A DNA stretch of 35,835 nucleotides from positions 1-35,835 of the forward strand of contig NZ_CBYL010000035.1 in assembly GCF_000577335.1 (NCBI RefSeq), written 5' to 3'. Made by a program: the position numbers and the translations under genes. Origin of the DNA: Faecalispora jeddahensis. GTDB taxonomy: Bacteria; Bacillota; Clostridia; Oscillospirales; Acutalibacteraceae. Positions 8,271 to 16,275 of this stretch are shown here, one piece after another; the first letter of the stretch is position 1; each line of letters starts with the position of its first letter. The notes under the pieces are model-generated. The model saw only the letters and a program-made list of their open reading frames with translations. It searched no databases and had not been told where the DNA came from.

Positions 8271-10703
8271 ATGAAATACGGTTACTTTGACGATAACGCC
8301 AGAGAATATGTGATACAGACCCCGGCCACTCCCCTGCCGTGGATCAACTACCTGGGGAACGACGGCTTTTTCAGCCTGATTTCCAACACCGGGGGCGGCT
8401 ACAGCTTTTACCGGGACGCCAAACTGCGCCGTATCACCCGTTACCGCTACAACGAGGTACCCGCAGACATGGGCGGACGGCGCTACTACATAAAGGACGG
8501 CGGCGATCTTTGGAGCCCCGGCTTTCTTCCGTGCAAAACGGAGCTGGAGGACTACCGCTGCCGCCACGGTCTCGGCTACACTGTACTGGAGGGCCGGCGG
8601 CACGGAATCCGCGCGGAGCTGACCTGCTTTGTGCCGCTGGGAAAGCCGTGCGAGGTCAATCTTCTTCACCTTGAGAATACGGGTGACACAGAGAAAACGA
8701 TTCAGCTGTACAGCGCGCTGGAATGGTGCCTGTGGAACGCGGTGGACGACGCGCAGAACTTTCAGCGGAATTTGAGCATCGGCGAAGTGGAGGTGGACGG
8801 CAGCGTGCTGTACCACAAAACCGAATACCGCGAGCGCAGAAATCACTATGCTTTCTATGGAGTCAATGCTCCCATCAGCGGGTTTGACACCGACCGGGAG
8901 CGCTTTCTCGGGCAGTTTGGCTCGTGGGAGACCCCAGCGGCAGTCAAACAGGGCGTCAGCTTCAGGAGCATCGCCAGCGGGTGGTACCCCATCGCTTCCC
9001 ACCGCATCGATCTTGTTCTGCAGCCCGGCGAAAGCCGCGAGCTGATTTTTGTACTGGGCTACGCGGAGCTGCCGCCCGAAGAAAAGTGGGAAGCGCCGGA
9101 TGTGATTCAGAAAGCGCCCGCGCGCCGTTTGATGGAGCAGTTCGCCCGCCCGGAGCAGGTCCGCGCCGCGCTCCGGGAGCTTGCGGAGTACTGGGACGCC
9201 CTTTTAAGCCGCTTTTCTCTCGAAAGCGCAAACGATCAACTGAACCGCATGGTGAATGTGTGGAATCAATATCAGTGCATGGTAACGTTCAACATGAGCC
9301 GCAGCGCCAGCTATTTTGAGAGCGGAACCGGGCGCGGCATGGGCTTTCGCGACAGCTGCCAGGATTTGCTCGGATTCGTTCACCTGATCCCCGACCGCGC
9401 ACGCCGGCGCATTCTCGATATTGCCGCCATTCAGTTTGAAGACGGCAGCACCTACCACCAATACCAGCCGCTGACCAAGCGCGGCAACGCTGATGTCGGC
9501 TCCGGTTTCAACGACGACCCGCTGTGGCTAATCGCCTGCACCGCCGCTTACCTGCGTGAAACAGGCGACAGCAGTATCTTAAACGAGCCGGTGCCCTTCA
9601 ACAACCGCGCAGGCTCAGAGCAGACGCTGTTCGAGCATCTGCGGCGCAGCATCACCTATACACTCAATCACCTAGGGCCGCACGGCCTGCCATTGATCGG
9701 CCGTGCCGACTGGAACGACTGCCTGAATCTGAACTGCTTTTCGGAGGAACCGGGCGAAAGCTTTCAGACCACCCAGAATTTTGACAGTGAGACGGCGGAA
9801 AGCGTTTTGATCGCCGCCATGTTTGTAAAATACGGGCGTGAATACGCAGAACTCTGCCGCCGTTACGGCGATGTAGAGGAGCAGCGTTTTGTGGAGCAGC
9901 GCGTACAGCAGATGGAAGCCGCTGTGCTGGCACACGGCTGGGACGGCGAATGGTTTCTGCGCGCCTACGACGCCGAAGGGCAAAAGGTGGGCAGCCACGA
10001 ATGCGATGAGGGTAAAATTTATATTGAGCCACAGGGCTTCTGCGTGATGGCAGGCATCGGCGCACGGCAGGGGTTGGCCCCACAGGCGCTTAAAAACGCC
10101 CGCGAGCTGCTGGGCAACCGCTTCGGCGTGGAGCTGCTCACCCCCTGCTACACCAGCTACCACAAGGAGCTGGGCGAAATCACCAGCTACCCGCCCGGAT
10201 ATAAAGAAAACGGCGCTGTGTTCTGCCACAACAATCCGTGGTTCAGCATCGCCCACACCGTTTTGGGCGACGGCGAAAACGCGTTCGACCTGTACCGCAG
10301 AACCTGCCCCGCATGGGTGGAGGAATCCAGCGAGATTCACCGCACGGAGCCTTACGTATACAGCCAGATGATCGCCGGGCGCAGCGCGCCGCGGTACGGT
10401 GAGGCCAAAAACAGCTGGCTCACCGGAACCGCCGCATGGGCGTTTGTCAACATCAGCCAGGCGATCCTTGGAATTCAGCCGGACTTCGACGGTCTTCGGA
10501 TTCACCCCTGCCTGCCGCAGGAGCTTACGCACTACCGGGTGACCCGAACCTTTCGCGGCACCGTATACCATATTTCGGTACGGCGCGCGCAGGCGGGTGA
10601 GTCTGCCGGAATTTCAATAGACGGCCAGCGCCTTTCCGGGGAACTGATCCCCCATCGGCCCGGCCAGAGCGAGTGCACCGTTGAAGTGATTCTGCCATTA
10701 TAA
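8271..10703 (+). CDS. Cellobiose phosphorylase (GH94)
   Basis: At 810 residues it has the length of characterised cellobiose phosphorylases. It converts cellobiose and phosphate into glucose 1-phosphate and glucose in the cytoplasm, which saves ATP. The N-terminus ([16 protein letters not shown], then [16 protein letters not shown]) is typical of the GH94 beta-sandwich. The catalytic barrel carries [12 protein letters not shown]; by family analogy Asp483 in DWND is the general acid. There is no signal peptide. A GAGG-ATGGAG site precedes ATG 8271. The gene is divergent from lacI and the transporter, and GH1 follows 113 bp downstream. Cellodextrin or another beta-glucoside phosphorylase remains possible, but length and motifs favour cellobiose. 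Confidence 0.9.
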   Translation: MKYGYFDDNAREYVIQTPATPLPWINYLGNDGFFSLISNTGGGYSFYRDAKLRRITRYRYNEVPADMGGRRYYIKDGGDLWSPGFLPCKTELEDYRCRHGLGYTVLEGRRHGIRAELTCFVPLGKPCEVNLLHLENTGDTEKTIQLYSALEWCLWNAVDDAQNFQRNLSIGEVEVDGSVLYHKTEYRERRNHYAFYGVNAPISGFDTDRERFLGQFGSWETPAAVKQGVSFRSIASGWYPIASHRIDLVLQPGESRELIFVLGYAELPPEEKWEAPDVIQKAPARRLMEQFARPEQVRAALRELAEYWDALLSRFSLESANDQLNRMVNVWNQYQCMVTFNMSRSASYFESGTGRGMGFRDSCQDLLGFVHLIPDRARRRILDIAAIQFEDGSTYHQYQPLTKRGNADVGSGFNDDPLWLIACTAAYLRETGDSSILNEPVPFNNRAGSEQTLFEHLRRSITYTLNHLGPHGLPLIGRADWNDCLNLNCFSEEPGESFQTTQNFDSETAESVLIAAMFVKYGREYAELCRRYGDVEEQRFVEQRVQQMEAAVLAHGWDGEWFLRAYDAEGQKVGSHECDEGKIYIEPQGFCVMAGIGARQGLAPQALKNARELLGNRFGVELLTPCYTSYHKELGEITSYPPGYKENGAVFCHNNPWFSIAHTVLGDGENAFDLYRRTCPAWVEESSEIHRTEPYVYSQMIAGRSAPRYGEAKNSWLTGTAAWAFVNISQAILGIQPDFDGLRIHPCLPQELTHYRVTRTFRGTVYHISVRRAQAGESAGISIDGQRLSGELIPHRPGQSECTVEVILPL

Positions 10704-10727
10704 AGCCATGTCACTTAAAAAAGTTGC

Positions 10728-10764
10728 CGATTTCTTCCTTCGCCTGCAGCGGAGGAAGAAATCG
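10728..10764. repeat. Intergenic palindrome, copy 1 of a dispersed family
   Basis: CGATTTCTTCC and GGAAGAAATCG are the outer arms of a 16-bp stem with loop CTGCA (arms CGC/GCG inside). An A-run just to the left gives it a terminator shape on the minus strand. It lies in the GH94-GH1 gap. Confidence 0.75.
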
Positions 10765-10816
10765 CCGTATCTGCATCAAGCCACCAAAAGGGAACGAACG
10801 ATCAAGTGAGGTGCCT

Positions 10817-12142
10817 ATGGAATTTCCGAAACAGTTTGTCTGGGGAGCCGCAAGCTCCTCCTACCAAACAGAGGGTAACCGCTCCGGGCGCGGCGACAGT
10901 ATCTGGGATGAATTCTGCACCCGCCCCGGGGCCATCCGGAACAATGAGACGGGCGACATCGCCTGCGATGGCCTGCGGCGCTTCCGCGAGGACGTGCTCC
11001 TTTTAAAGCAGCTTGGTCTTTCCGCCTACCGGTTCTCCCTCTCGTGGCCCCGCATTTTCCCCGACGGGCGCGGCGAGCCGAACCGCGCGGGCCTCGATTA
11101 TTATGATGATCTGATCGACCTGCTGCTGGCCGAAGGGATCACCCCTTACGTCACGCTGTACCACTGGGATTTGCCCTTGGCACTGGAACGGCAGGGCGGC
11201 TGGCGCAGCCGCGAAACCGCGCTGGCGTTTGCAGAGTACGCGGGCTTGGTCGCCCGACATTTTGCGGGGCGGGTACGCCATTACTGCACGTTAAACGAGC
11301 CCCAGTGCTTTATCGGGCTAGGCTACGGCACGGGAGAGCATGCCCCGGGCGTATGCCTGGAGGGCTCCGAGCTGTTCGCCTGCGCCGCCAACGCGCTTTT
11401 GGCGCACGGGCTGGCCGTGCAGGCCATCCGACAGAAAAGTGAAGAGCCCGTACAGATCGGTGCAGCCTCCACCGGCAAGCTGTGCTACCCTTTGCACGAC
11501 ACCGCCGAAAACCGCGCAGCCGCTGAACGTGCCTCCTTTCTTGCGCAGGGGGATCGGTGGTGGTTCACCCACACCTGGTTTCTCGACGCCATTCTCCTCG
11601 GCTCCCTCCCGCCCGAGCTGCAGGCGCTCGCCGACAGCATTCCGCAGGAGAACTGGGCAATCATCCGTCAGCCGCTGGATTTTTTGGGCGTGAACGTCTA
11701 CAACGGCACTCAGGTGGATGAACACGGAGAATATATGGATCGGATTCTGGGATTCGCGCGCACCGCGCTGAAATGGCCGGTCACACCGCAGGTGATGCGC
11801 TACGGCCCGCGCTGGCTGTACCGGCGGTACCGTCTGCCGATCTACATTACCGAAAACGGGCAGTCCTGCAACGACCGGATTTTTCTTGATGGAAAGGTGC
11901 ACGACCCCGACCGCATCGATTTTCTGCACCGCTACCTGCTCGAGCTGCGCGAATGCTGCGCCGAGGGCGTACCGATCAAGGGATATTTTCACTGGAGCCT
12001 GACCGACAACTTTGAATGGAACAACGGCTACGACGAACGGATGGGCCTTGTGTATCTGCACTATCCCACCCAGCGCCGCATCGTAAAGGATTCCGCCGAG
12101 TGGTATGCCCGTACCGCACAGACGAACGGGCGGCTTTTGTAG
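10817..12142 (+). CDS. Beta-glucosidase (GH1), cytoplasmic
   Basis: The 441-residue protein has standard GH1 length. MEFPKQFVWGAASSSYQTEG is the usual family N-terminus; TLNEPQ holds the acid/base Glu161 and YITENGQ holds the nucleophile Glu346; FEWNNGYDERMGL near the C-terminus is the aglycone/glycone site region. It hydrolyses beta-glucosides such as cellobiose to glucose. The start ATG 10817 is preceded by GAGGTG; an upstream in-frame extension to 10724 runs through the palindrome and lacks family similarity. It is probably co-transcribed with the GH94 gene. A 6-phospho-beta-glucosidase is less likely, because the locus has an ABC importer and no PTS. Confidence 0.93.
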   Translation: MEFPKQFVWGAASSSYQTEGNRSGRGDSIWDEFCTRPGAIRNNETGDIACDGLRRFREDVLLLKQLGLSAYRFSLSWPRIFPDGRGEPNRAGLDYYDDLIDLLLAEGITPYVTLYHWDLPLALERQGGWRSRETALAFAEYAGLVARHFAGRVRHYCTLNEPQCFIGLGYGTGEHAPGVCLEGSELFACAANALLAHGLAVQAIRQKSEEPVQIGAASTGKLCYPLHDTAENRAAAERASFLAQGDRWWFTHTWFLDAILLGSLPPELQALADSIPQENWAIIRQPLDFLGVNVYNGTQVDEHGEYMDRILGFARTALKWPVTPQVMRYGPRWLYRRYRLPIYITENGQSCNDRIFLDGKVHDPDRIDFLHRYLLELRECCAEGVPIKGYFHWSLTDNFEWNNGYDERMGLVYLHYPTQRRIVKDSAEWYARTAQTNGRLL

Positions 12143-12218
12143 CAGGCTTTCAGCCTTTCTCCAATGACATCTCCATTTCTCCTGATCCCGATATAGATTC
12201 GCCCGGTTCATCTGGGCC

Positions 12219-12267
12219 GCAGTAACCCCCGGGCACAGATCACACTCTGTGTCTGGGGGGTTACTGC
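12219..12267 (+). other. Long hairpin downstream of the GH1 gene
   Basis: GCAGTAACCCCC (12219-12230) pairs with GGGGG-TTACTGC (to 12267), and the stem continues through GCACAGA/TCTGTGT with one bulge, about 20 bp in all. There is no T-run on either side, so it is not a classic terminator; it may mark a processed 3' end. The remaining gap from 12143 to 12417 shows nothing else. Confidence 0.6.
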
Positions 12268-12417
12268 CTTGTGGACAAGAAAAACCTTCCGATTCCTTTT
12301 CTGTTTTTAAAAAAGAATCCATCCGATTTTCGCTGAAATGCCCCTCAAATCGGTGTGTTTTTTGTCTCCTTTCAGAAGAAAAGAAAAAGAATTTCAAATC
12401 CGTTCATGAAATCCAGG

Positions 12418-12447
12418 TTGTATTTTTTTCCGGTTTTGTGCTATGAT
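12418..12447 (+). promoter_or_regulatory. Promoter of the Ser-rich secreted protein gene
   Basis: TTGTAT (12418-12423) and TATGAT (12442-12447) are 18 bp apart, with a TGC extended -10 (12439-12441). Confidence 0.6.
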
Positions 12448-12495
12448 AAGTCCAATTTACTTTTCAGAATGATAACGACCGGAGGCTTCTGTACC

Positions 12496-13491
12496 ATGGA
12501 TATCTCTACCCACAAACGGCGCAAGCTTCTTCCTGCGGCTGCAGCCGTTCTTTTCAGTTTGTCGGTTTTTTCCGCCACTGCTTTCGCGACCAGCAACATC
12601 CCCCCGCAAGGGCAGGAGATCAACGCTGGTGTTTCGCAGGGTACTCAAGGCACTATAGACGATGCGCCGCAACCGCCCGATGTCTCTAACGGCGCTACTG
12701 ATCCAAGCAGCGGTGGGCAAACTGATCCCGAATCCTCAAACGGCGGCGGGGACAACCAGAACTCCTCCGATACGAACGGGCAAAGCAGCTCCGGCACCGA
12801 TCAAAGCGGCGGAACCGAGAGCGGCGTCACAAGCAACCCCGACGAAACGATAAGCAGTCAGCCGGCTGAGGAGCCCGGTGAAACAGAGAGCTCCTCCAGA
12901 CCCACCAGTCATGAACCGTCCTCCTCCAAGGCGCCGGTGTATGTTGCACCGCCCGCGGGCGTGGCCTCCGCTGACCCAGACAGCCGCGCGCCCACCGACT
13001 TTACCTCTGACGATTTACAGGGTCTGCTTTCCGGTGCGGGCAGCGGCCTTGCCAGCACCGACGGATTTTTGAGAGAGGATACGCCGACAAACGGCAGCTC
13101 CTCCGGCGGCACTTCGAGCCTGCTTCTCGGCGGCATCGCACTGATTCTCGCCGGTGTGGCCGGTGTGGTTCTGTTTGTATACCGTCAGTTCTTCCTCAAC
13201 AAAAGGCGTTCAGCACCTGCCGGCGTTACCGGCCCGCTGCCCGCCATCCCCATGCCGAAGCCCGCTCCCAAAAAGGCTCCGTCTGCTCTTCCTCAGGCAC
13301 TCGACGAAGGCATTGAGCCCGCTGCTCAGGCACAGCCCCAAGAAATCCAATCACCAGTAGAGGCTCCCAACCTGCCCTCCGGCGAATATACCGATATCAG
13401 CTCCGGCCGAACCAGCGGCCCCGACCGCGACGGCTTTGACTGGGATAAGTTCTTTAAGAACATTCCGCCGGAAGATTCTCCAAAACAGTAG
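12496..13491 (+). CDS. Secreted, Ser/Gly/Pro-rich single-pass membrane protein, function unknown
   Basis: I do not recognise this 331-residue protein. Residues 1-32 are a signal peptide (KRRK, then LLPAAAAVLFSLSVFSATAF). Residues of about 33-205 are low complexity, rich in Ser, Gly, Asp, Glu, Asn and Pro, and should lie outside the cell. A transmembrane helix at about 207-230 (LLLGGIALILAGVAGVVLFV) is followed by a basic stop-transfer segment (NKRR), then a Pro/Ala-rich cytoplasmic tail ending in DGFDWDKFFKNIPPED. That acidic-aromatic tail motif is the only part that looks conserved rather than repetitive. The start ATG 12496 has GGAGG about 10 nt upstream. It could be a cell-wall-spanning sensor or stalk (inference). 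Confidence 0.75.
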   Translation: MDISTHKRRKLLPAAAAVLFSLSVFSATAFATSNIPPQGQEINAGVSQGTQGTIDDAPQPPDVSNGATDPSSGGQTDPESSNGGGDNQNSSDTNGQSSSGTDQSGGTESGVTSNPDETISSQPAEEPGETESSSRPTSHEPSSSKAPVYVAPPAGVASADPDSRAPTDFTSDDLQGLLSGAGSGLASTDGFLREDTPTNGSSSGGTSSLLLGGIALILAGVAGVVLFVYRQFFLNKRRSAPAGVTGPLPAIPMPKPAPKKAPSALPQALDEGIEPAAQAQPQEIQSPVEAPNLPSGEYTDISSGRTSGPDRDGFDWDKFFKNIPPEDSPKQ

Positions 13492-13666
13492 AAAAAGCAC
13501 CATTTTATGGAGCAAATTGTTTCTAATTCGTGAACAATCTGTAAAGATTTTTCGTACCTGCTTTACCTTTGGAACTTTTTTGGGTAAAATAATTACAAAT
13601 ATGTTACACTAATAAAAAAGTTTTAACTTTTCCAAAAAAGATATTCCAAAGAGGAGAATCTAAAAT

Positions 13667-14515
13667 ATGAAAAAAGCACTTTCAGCCCTACTGCTGGTGT
13701 GTGCCATAGGATTTTCTATGGGAGGCTGCTCCGGAGTCAGTTCGAGCTCCTCTTCTCCCACGGATCCGTCCTGGAATACGGTACGGACAAAAGATACACT
13801 GGTCGTAGGTGTGGAAGAAAATTTTGAGCCGCTGTCTTTTTACGATAAAGACGGAAACCTGACGGGATTTGCCGTAGAGAGCGCCCGCGAGGTGGCGCAG
13901 GAACTGGGTGTTGCGGTTGAATTTAAAACACTCTCCCCCTCCAAAGCCCAGCAGGCCCTGAACAATGATGAGATCGACTGCTTCTGGAGCAGTTACAGCA
14001 AGCCCACCCAACAGAGCGAATTGTCGAACCTGACGTTTGGTTACATGAAGAGCAGTCAGGTTGTGTTCGCACTGGCTGACGGCCCGCTGAATAATCTGGC
14101 CGACCTGAAAGGCCAGCGGGTTGGCGTAAAGGAAGGCTCCGGCGGCCAGCAGGCGGTAGAAGCATCCACCGCATTCAAGAGCTGCCTGGCGCAGCTGGGA
14201 ACGTATCAGGATTACGCCCAGGCCAAGAGCTCTCTGGACAGCAAAAGGATCAGCGCCGTGATCATGGACGAGGTCTCCGCTGAATATTATCTGAAGCAAG
14301 CGCCCGAGCAATACCGTATTTTGGGACAAACTGGGTCTGACCCCGCCGAAACGCTCGAAACCGGAAATTATTCCGTTGCGTTCCGAAAGGCAGACGAAAG
14401 CCTGACCGTTAAAGTGCAGGAAGCGCTGAATGAACTGTCTGAAGACGGAACGATTTCAAAGCTTTCAAAACAATGGTTCGGAACAGATTTGTCCGCCGCT
14501 TCTTCAACCTTATAA
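13667..14515 (+). CDS. Amino-acid-type ABC transporter solute-binding lipoprotein (orphan)
   Basis: This 282-residue SBP_bac_3 family lipoprotein has the signal MKKALSALLLVCAIGFSMGG followed by Cys21, a lipobox. The mature part has the family pattern VGVEENFEPLSFYDKDGNLTG, split here as VGVEENFEPLSFYD and KDGNLTGFAVE; then LKGQRVGVKEGSGGQQAV (ligand-site loop), IMDEVSAEYYL, and a C-terminal FRKADESL...LSKQWFG. Such proteins bind polar amino acids outside the cell. No permease or ATPase gene is adjacent and a terminator follows at 14545, so it is monocistronic. GAGGAG precedes the start. Confidence 0.88.
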   Translation: MKKALSALLLVCAIGFSMGGCSGVSSSSSSPTDPSWNTVRTKDTLVVGVEENFEPLSFYDKDGNLTGFAVESAREVAQELGVAVEFKTLSPSKAQQALNNDEIDCFWSSYSKPTQQSELSNLTFGYMKSSQVVFALADGPLNNLADLKGQRVGVKEGSGGQQAVEASTAFKSCLAQLGTYQDYAQAKSSLDSKRISAVIMDEVSAEYYLKQAPEQYRILGQTGSDPAETLETGNYSVAFRKADESLTVKVQEALNELSEDGTISKLSKQWFGTDLSAASSTL

Positions 14516-14544
14516 GGCTGGACAAGCTCTGAAAAAGCAGAGAA

Positions 14545-14574
14545 CCCCTGTGCTTTACGCATAGGGGCTTTTTT
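14545..14574 (+). terminator. Terminator of the orphan binding-protein gene
   Basis: CCCCTGTGC (14545-14553) pairs with GCATAGGGG (14559-14567), 9 bp with one G-U, followed by CTTTTTT. Confidence 0.88.
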
Positions 14575-14617
14575 ATTATCTCTTCTCTCGCCTGTTTTCT
14601 CCGCCGCTTGCAGGCAT

Positions 14618-14646
14618 AAAAAACGCCGGATTTCTCAAATCCGGCG
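14618..14646 (-). terminator. Minus-strand intrinsic terminator with no obvious gene
   Basis: CGCCGGATTT (14624-14633), loop CTC, AAATCCGGCG (14637-14646). Six A on the left (14618-14623) become a T-run only on the minus strand. No minus-strand gene is seen upstream of it (rightwards), so either an unannotated transcript ends here or it insulates the locus. Confidence 0.75.
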
Positions 14647-14691
14647 CACTTATTCCAAATGTGACAATTTTTCGCATCTTTACAATTTATC

Positions 14692-14720
14692 TTGCAATCT
14701 AACCCAAAAAATGGTAAGCT
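14692..14720 (+). promoter_or_regulatory. Promoter of the candidate noncoding RNA
   Basis: TTGCAA (14692-14697), a 17-bp spacer, and TAAGCT (14715-14720) with an extended -10 TGG (14712-14714). The predicted start is near 14727. Confidence 0.5.
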
Positions 14721-14995
14721 GTACCCGTAAGGTACAATTAAGTGCAAAGCGGGGAGGGGTGCACCACCACCCATCCCCTGCTACGGAGAGTAGGCCTCCA
14801 TAACAACAGCTTTTGCTGCGAATTGCAGACACAATTATAACCCATTTTGCCCCTTTTGTACAGGGGCAGGGTGAGGAGAAGGGATATATCGGGGGTTCTT
14901 CTCACTTTCGTGGAATTGTGTATTGCACTTAAATGGTAGCGCTGTGTTATGGAAGCATCCCTTTTGCCGGGGGATTCCGTAATACGCGCTTTTTT
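14721..14995 (+). ncRNA. Structured noncoding RNA candidate (6S-like size and closing stem)
   Basis: No reading frame with a ribosome binding site covers this stretch, but it has a promoter and a terminator of its own. TTAAGTGCAA (14738-14747) is perfectly complementary to TTGCACTTAA (14923-14932), which would close a fold of about 195 nt. Inside are a GC-rich hairpin (about 14749-14780, GGGTG/CACCC with outer GGGGA/TCCCC), CAGC-TTTT-GCTG, CACAATT/AATTGTG, GCCCCT/AGGGGC and GAGGAGAA/TTCTTCTC. The middle segment TGCAGACACAATT can alternatively pair with the 3' segment AATTGTGTATTGCA, so two folds compete. Length and closing stem recall 6S RNA, but I cannot confirm the family; SRP, RNase P and tmRNA landmarks are absent. 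Confidence 0.5.
14939..14995 (+). terminator. Terminator of the candidate noncoding RNA
   Basis: GCGC plus GTGTTATGGAA (14939-14954) pairs with TTCCGTAATAC plus GCGC (14975-14989), with G-U pairs and one bulge, followed by six T (14990-14995). Confidence 0.75.
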
Positions 14996-15000
14996 GCTGC

Positions 15001-15231
15001 CTTACAGACAGGGCAAAGCGGGGCCGTTTTTATAAATTCAAATTTCAACCATTATTCCCAATGATTGATTTGCTTCTCTGTGAAACCGCGGGCCTCTCCC
15101 CAGAGCTGTGGTTCCGGCTCCGTCGCGCCGTTGTCTGTAAGAATGCAATTCGCCGCACAAATCACCCTGTGCGGCTGATCGGCCTTTGGCCGAAAGCGCC
15201 GTCCCTCAACGAGGGATGGCGCTTCTTTTTT
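15001..15231 (+). other. Hairpin-rich noncoding stretch ending in a terminator
   Basis: CTTACAGACA (15001-15010) is perfectly complementary to TGTCTGTAAG (15132-15141). After it come CCGCAC/GTGCGG (15153-15174), TCGGCC-TTT-GGCCGA (15179-15193) and a strong terminator. This serial architecture suggests a second structured RNA, or a 3' region of the first transcript. No clear promoter and no credible protein gene were seen. Confidence 0.4.
15194..15231 (+). terminator. Strong intrinsic terminator
   Basis: AAGCGCCGTCCCTC (15194-15207) pairs with GAGGGATGGCGCTT (15211-15224), a 14-bp stem with one G-U pair and loop AAC, followed by CTTTTTT. Confidence 0.85.
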
Positions 15232-15253
15232 GAGCAGGCTGATCCTGCAGCAG

Positions 15254-15525
15254 GTTAAACCTGCACATACGTCGCGGCAGGCTAAGCCTACGCGTACACC
15301 GCGTGGAAGTGTAGAGAAAAGTCCGCGCTTCGCGCTCCATTCGTCGCGCGTACGCTGGCTATCCTTACGCGGAAACAACCCTCTATATAATCAATATTTT
15401 TTCTTTACAGGTTTCCTCTCTAAATTCTGCTGGCGCAGGGCATGCCCCTCATGCCGGGGCGGGCACTTACTTTCGTGAAAGGACGAAAGTAAGCAAAGGC
15501 CTTCCAAAGGACACCTTTGGAATCC
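15254..15525 (+). repeat. Left arm of the long inverted repeat
   Basis: It contains GGTTAAACCTGC near its outer end, a degraded hairpin (15356-15380, GGCTATCC...GGAAACAACC), the conserved block 15425-15475, and an internal hairpin CTTACTTTCGT/ACGAAAGTAAG (about 15467-15493), then CCAAAGG and TTTGGAATCC. Confidence 0.7.
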
Positions 15526-15854
15526 GTTTGGGGAACGGTTTCTAATAGTGTAAACGAAGACTACTTTAAAGGCGCTCCAATGAAAATGTCCACTCTCCTA
15601 GCAACAGCAAATCAAAAGCTTAGTGCTTTCATCCGTCGGCGGTCATTTTCAGAGCGCTCTCGTTGGCTCGCAGCTTTTGGAATGTGGCTTCGCCGCATTC
15701 TTTCGTTGGTTTACAGAGTGCTTCCCGTACCATTTGCAGACGTTCAAGCTTACCTTACACACTCGTTTCACACACAGGCTGTGCCTATACGTGAAACAGA
15801 ACCAGAGCGGGAACTTCTCACAGTTTCCAAAGGCAGCGCCTTTGGTTGCCCTGA

Positions 15855-16160
15855 GGGGATTCCAAGAGGGAGAGAATCGAAACTCTCCCCTTTGGCAAGT
15901 CTTTGCTTAACGCCGCCTCGTTTCGAAAGTAAGTGCCCGCCCCGGCACGAGGGGCAAGCCCTGCGCCAGCAGAAGGTATACGGAGAACCTGTAAAAACAA
16001 AGTCTAATTTTAAAAGCGATTATTAAAAAGGCTGTTTCCGTATGGAAACAGCCAGCGCACGCGTAGCGAATGAAGTGCAAAACGGAAGTTGTTCTTTGAG
16101 CCTCCACGCAACGTGCATGCACACTTAGTTTACGCCCGTGACTTATACGCAGGTTTAACG
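15855..16160 (-). repeat. Right arm of the long inverted repeat
   Basis: Read on the minus strand it repeats the order of the left arm: TTAAACCTGCG, GCGTGGA, CATTCG, GCGCTGGCT, a perfect hairpin, TTTACAGGTT, the 51-bp block (15974-15924), TAAGCAAAG, and TTGGAATCC. It is better preserved at its hairpin than the left arm. Confidence 0.7.
16025..16053 (-). terminator. Terminator-like hairpin inside the right arm
   Basis: GGCTGTTTCC (16030-16039), loop GTAT, GGAAACAGCC (16044-16053); five A on the left become a T-run on the minus strand. The left arm has a degraded version, so this hairpin is part of the repeat unit. Confidence 0.7.
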
Positions 16161-16219
16161 CGTCAGTTTAAGAGACACGCCCTGAAATAAAGTAAAATCT
16201 CCCCAAAAAGAAACATTAA

Positions 16220-16260
16220 AATAAAAAGCCTGCGCTGAACACCAGCGCAGGCTTTTTATT
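16220..16260. terminator. Bidirectional terminator after the MBL-fold gene
   Basis: AATAAAAAGCCTGCGCTG (16220-16237) and CAGCGCAGGCTTTTTATT (16243-16260) form a perfect 18-bp stem with loop AACAC and A/T tracts on both sides. It lies 15 bp after the minus-strand stop at 16276. Confidence 0.9.
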
Positions 16261-16275
16261 TATCAAACTAATTTC

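Larger units (their letters stand above)
15254..16160. mobile_element. 0.9-kb element bounded by long imperfect inverted repeats, no transposase
   Basis: Two diverged copies of one repeat of about 260 bp face each other around a core of about 330-400 bp. The best-conserved part is 51 bp at 15425-15475 and 15924-15974, with two mismatches. The homology continues outward (TTTACAGGTT; CGCTGGCT; GGTTAAACC/GGTTTAACG) and inward (TAAGCAAAG; TTGGAATCC). No transposase or other credible protein is encoded. It resembles a MITE-like or retro-palindromic element, but the class is unresolved. Confidence 0.55.

Noticed and set aside
14721-14995. SRP RNA, tmRNA or RNase P RNA identity for the structured RNA
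   Set aside because: The SRP apical loop, the tmRNA tag/CCA end and the RNase P GAGGAAAGTCC-type core were not found.
15052-15378. 108-codon minus-strand reading frame in the structured noncoding region
   Set aside because: It overlaps a terminator and the left repeat arm and shows no protein-like features.
15517-16026. 169-codon reading frame inside the long inverted-repeat element
   Set aside because: Its C-terminal third is only the translation of the right repeat arm, the start has no ribosome binding site, and there is no domain. I treat it as spurious.
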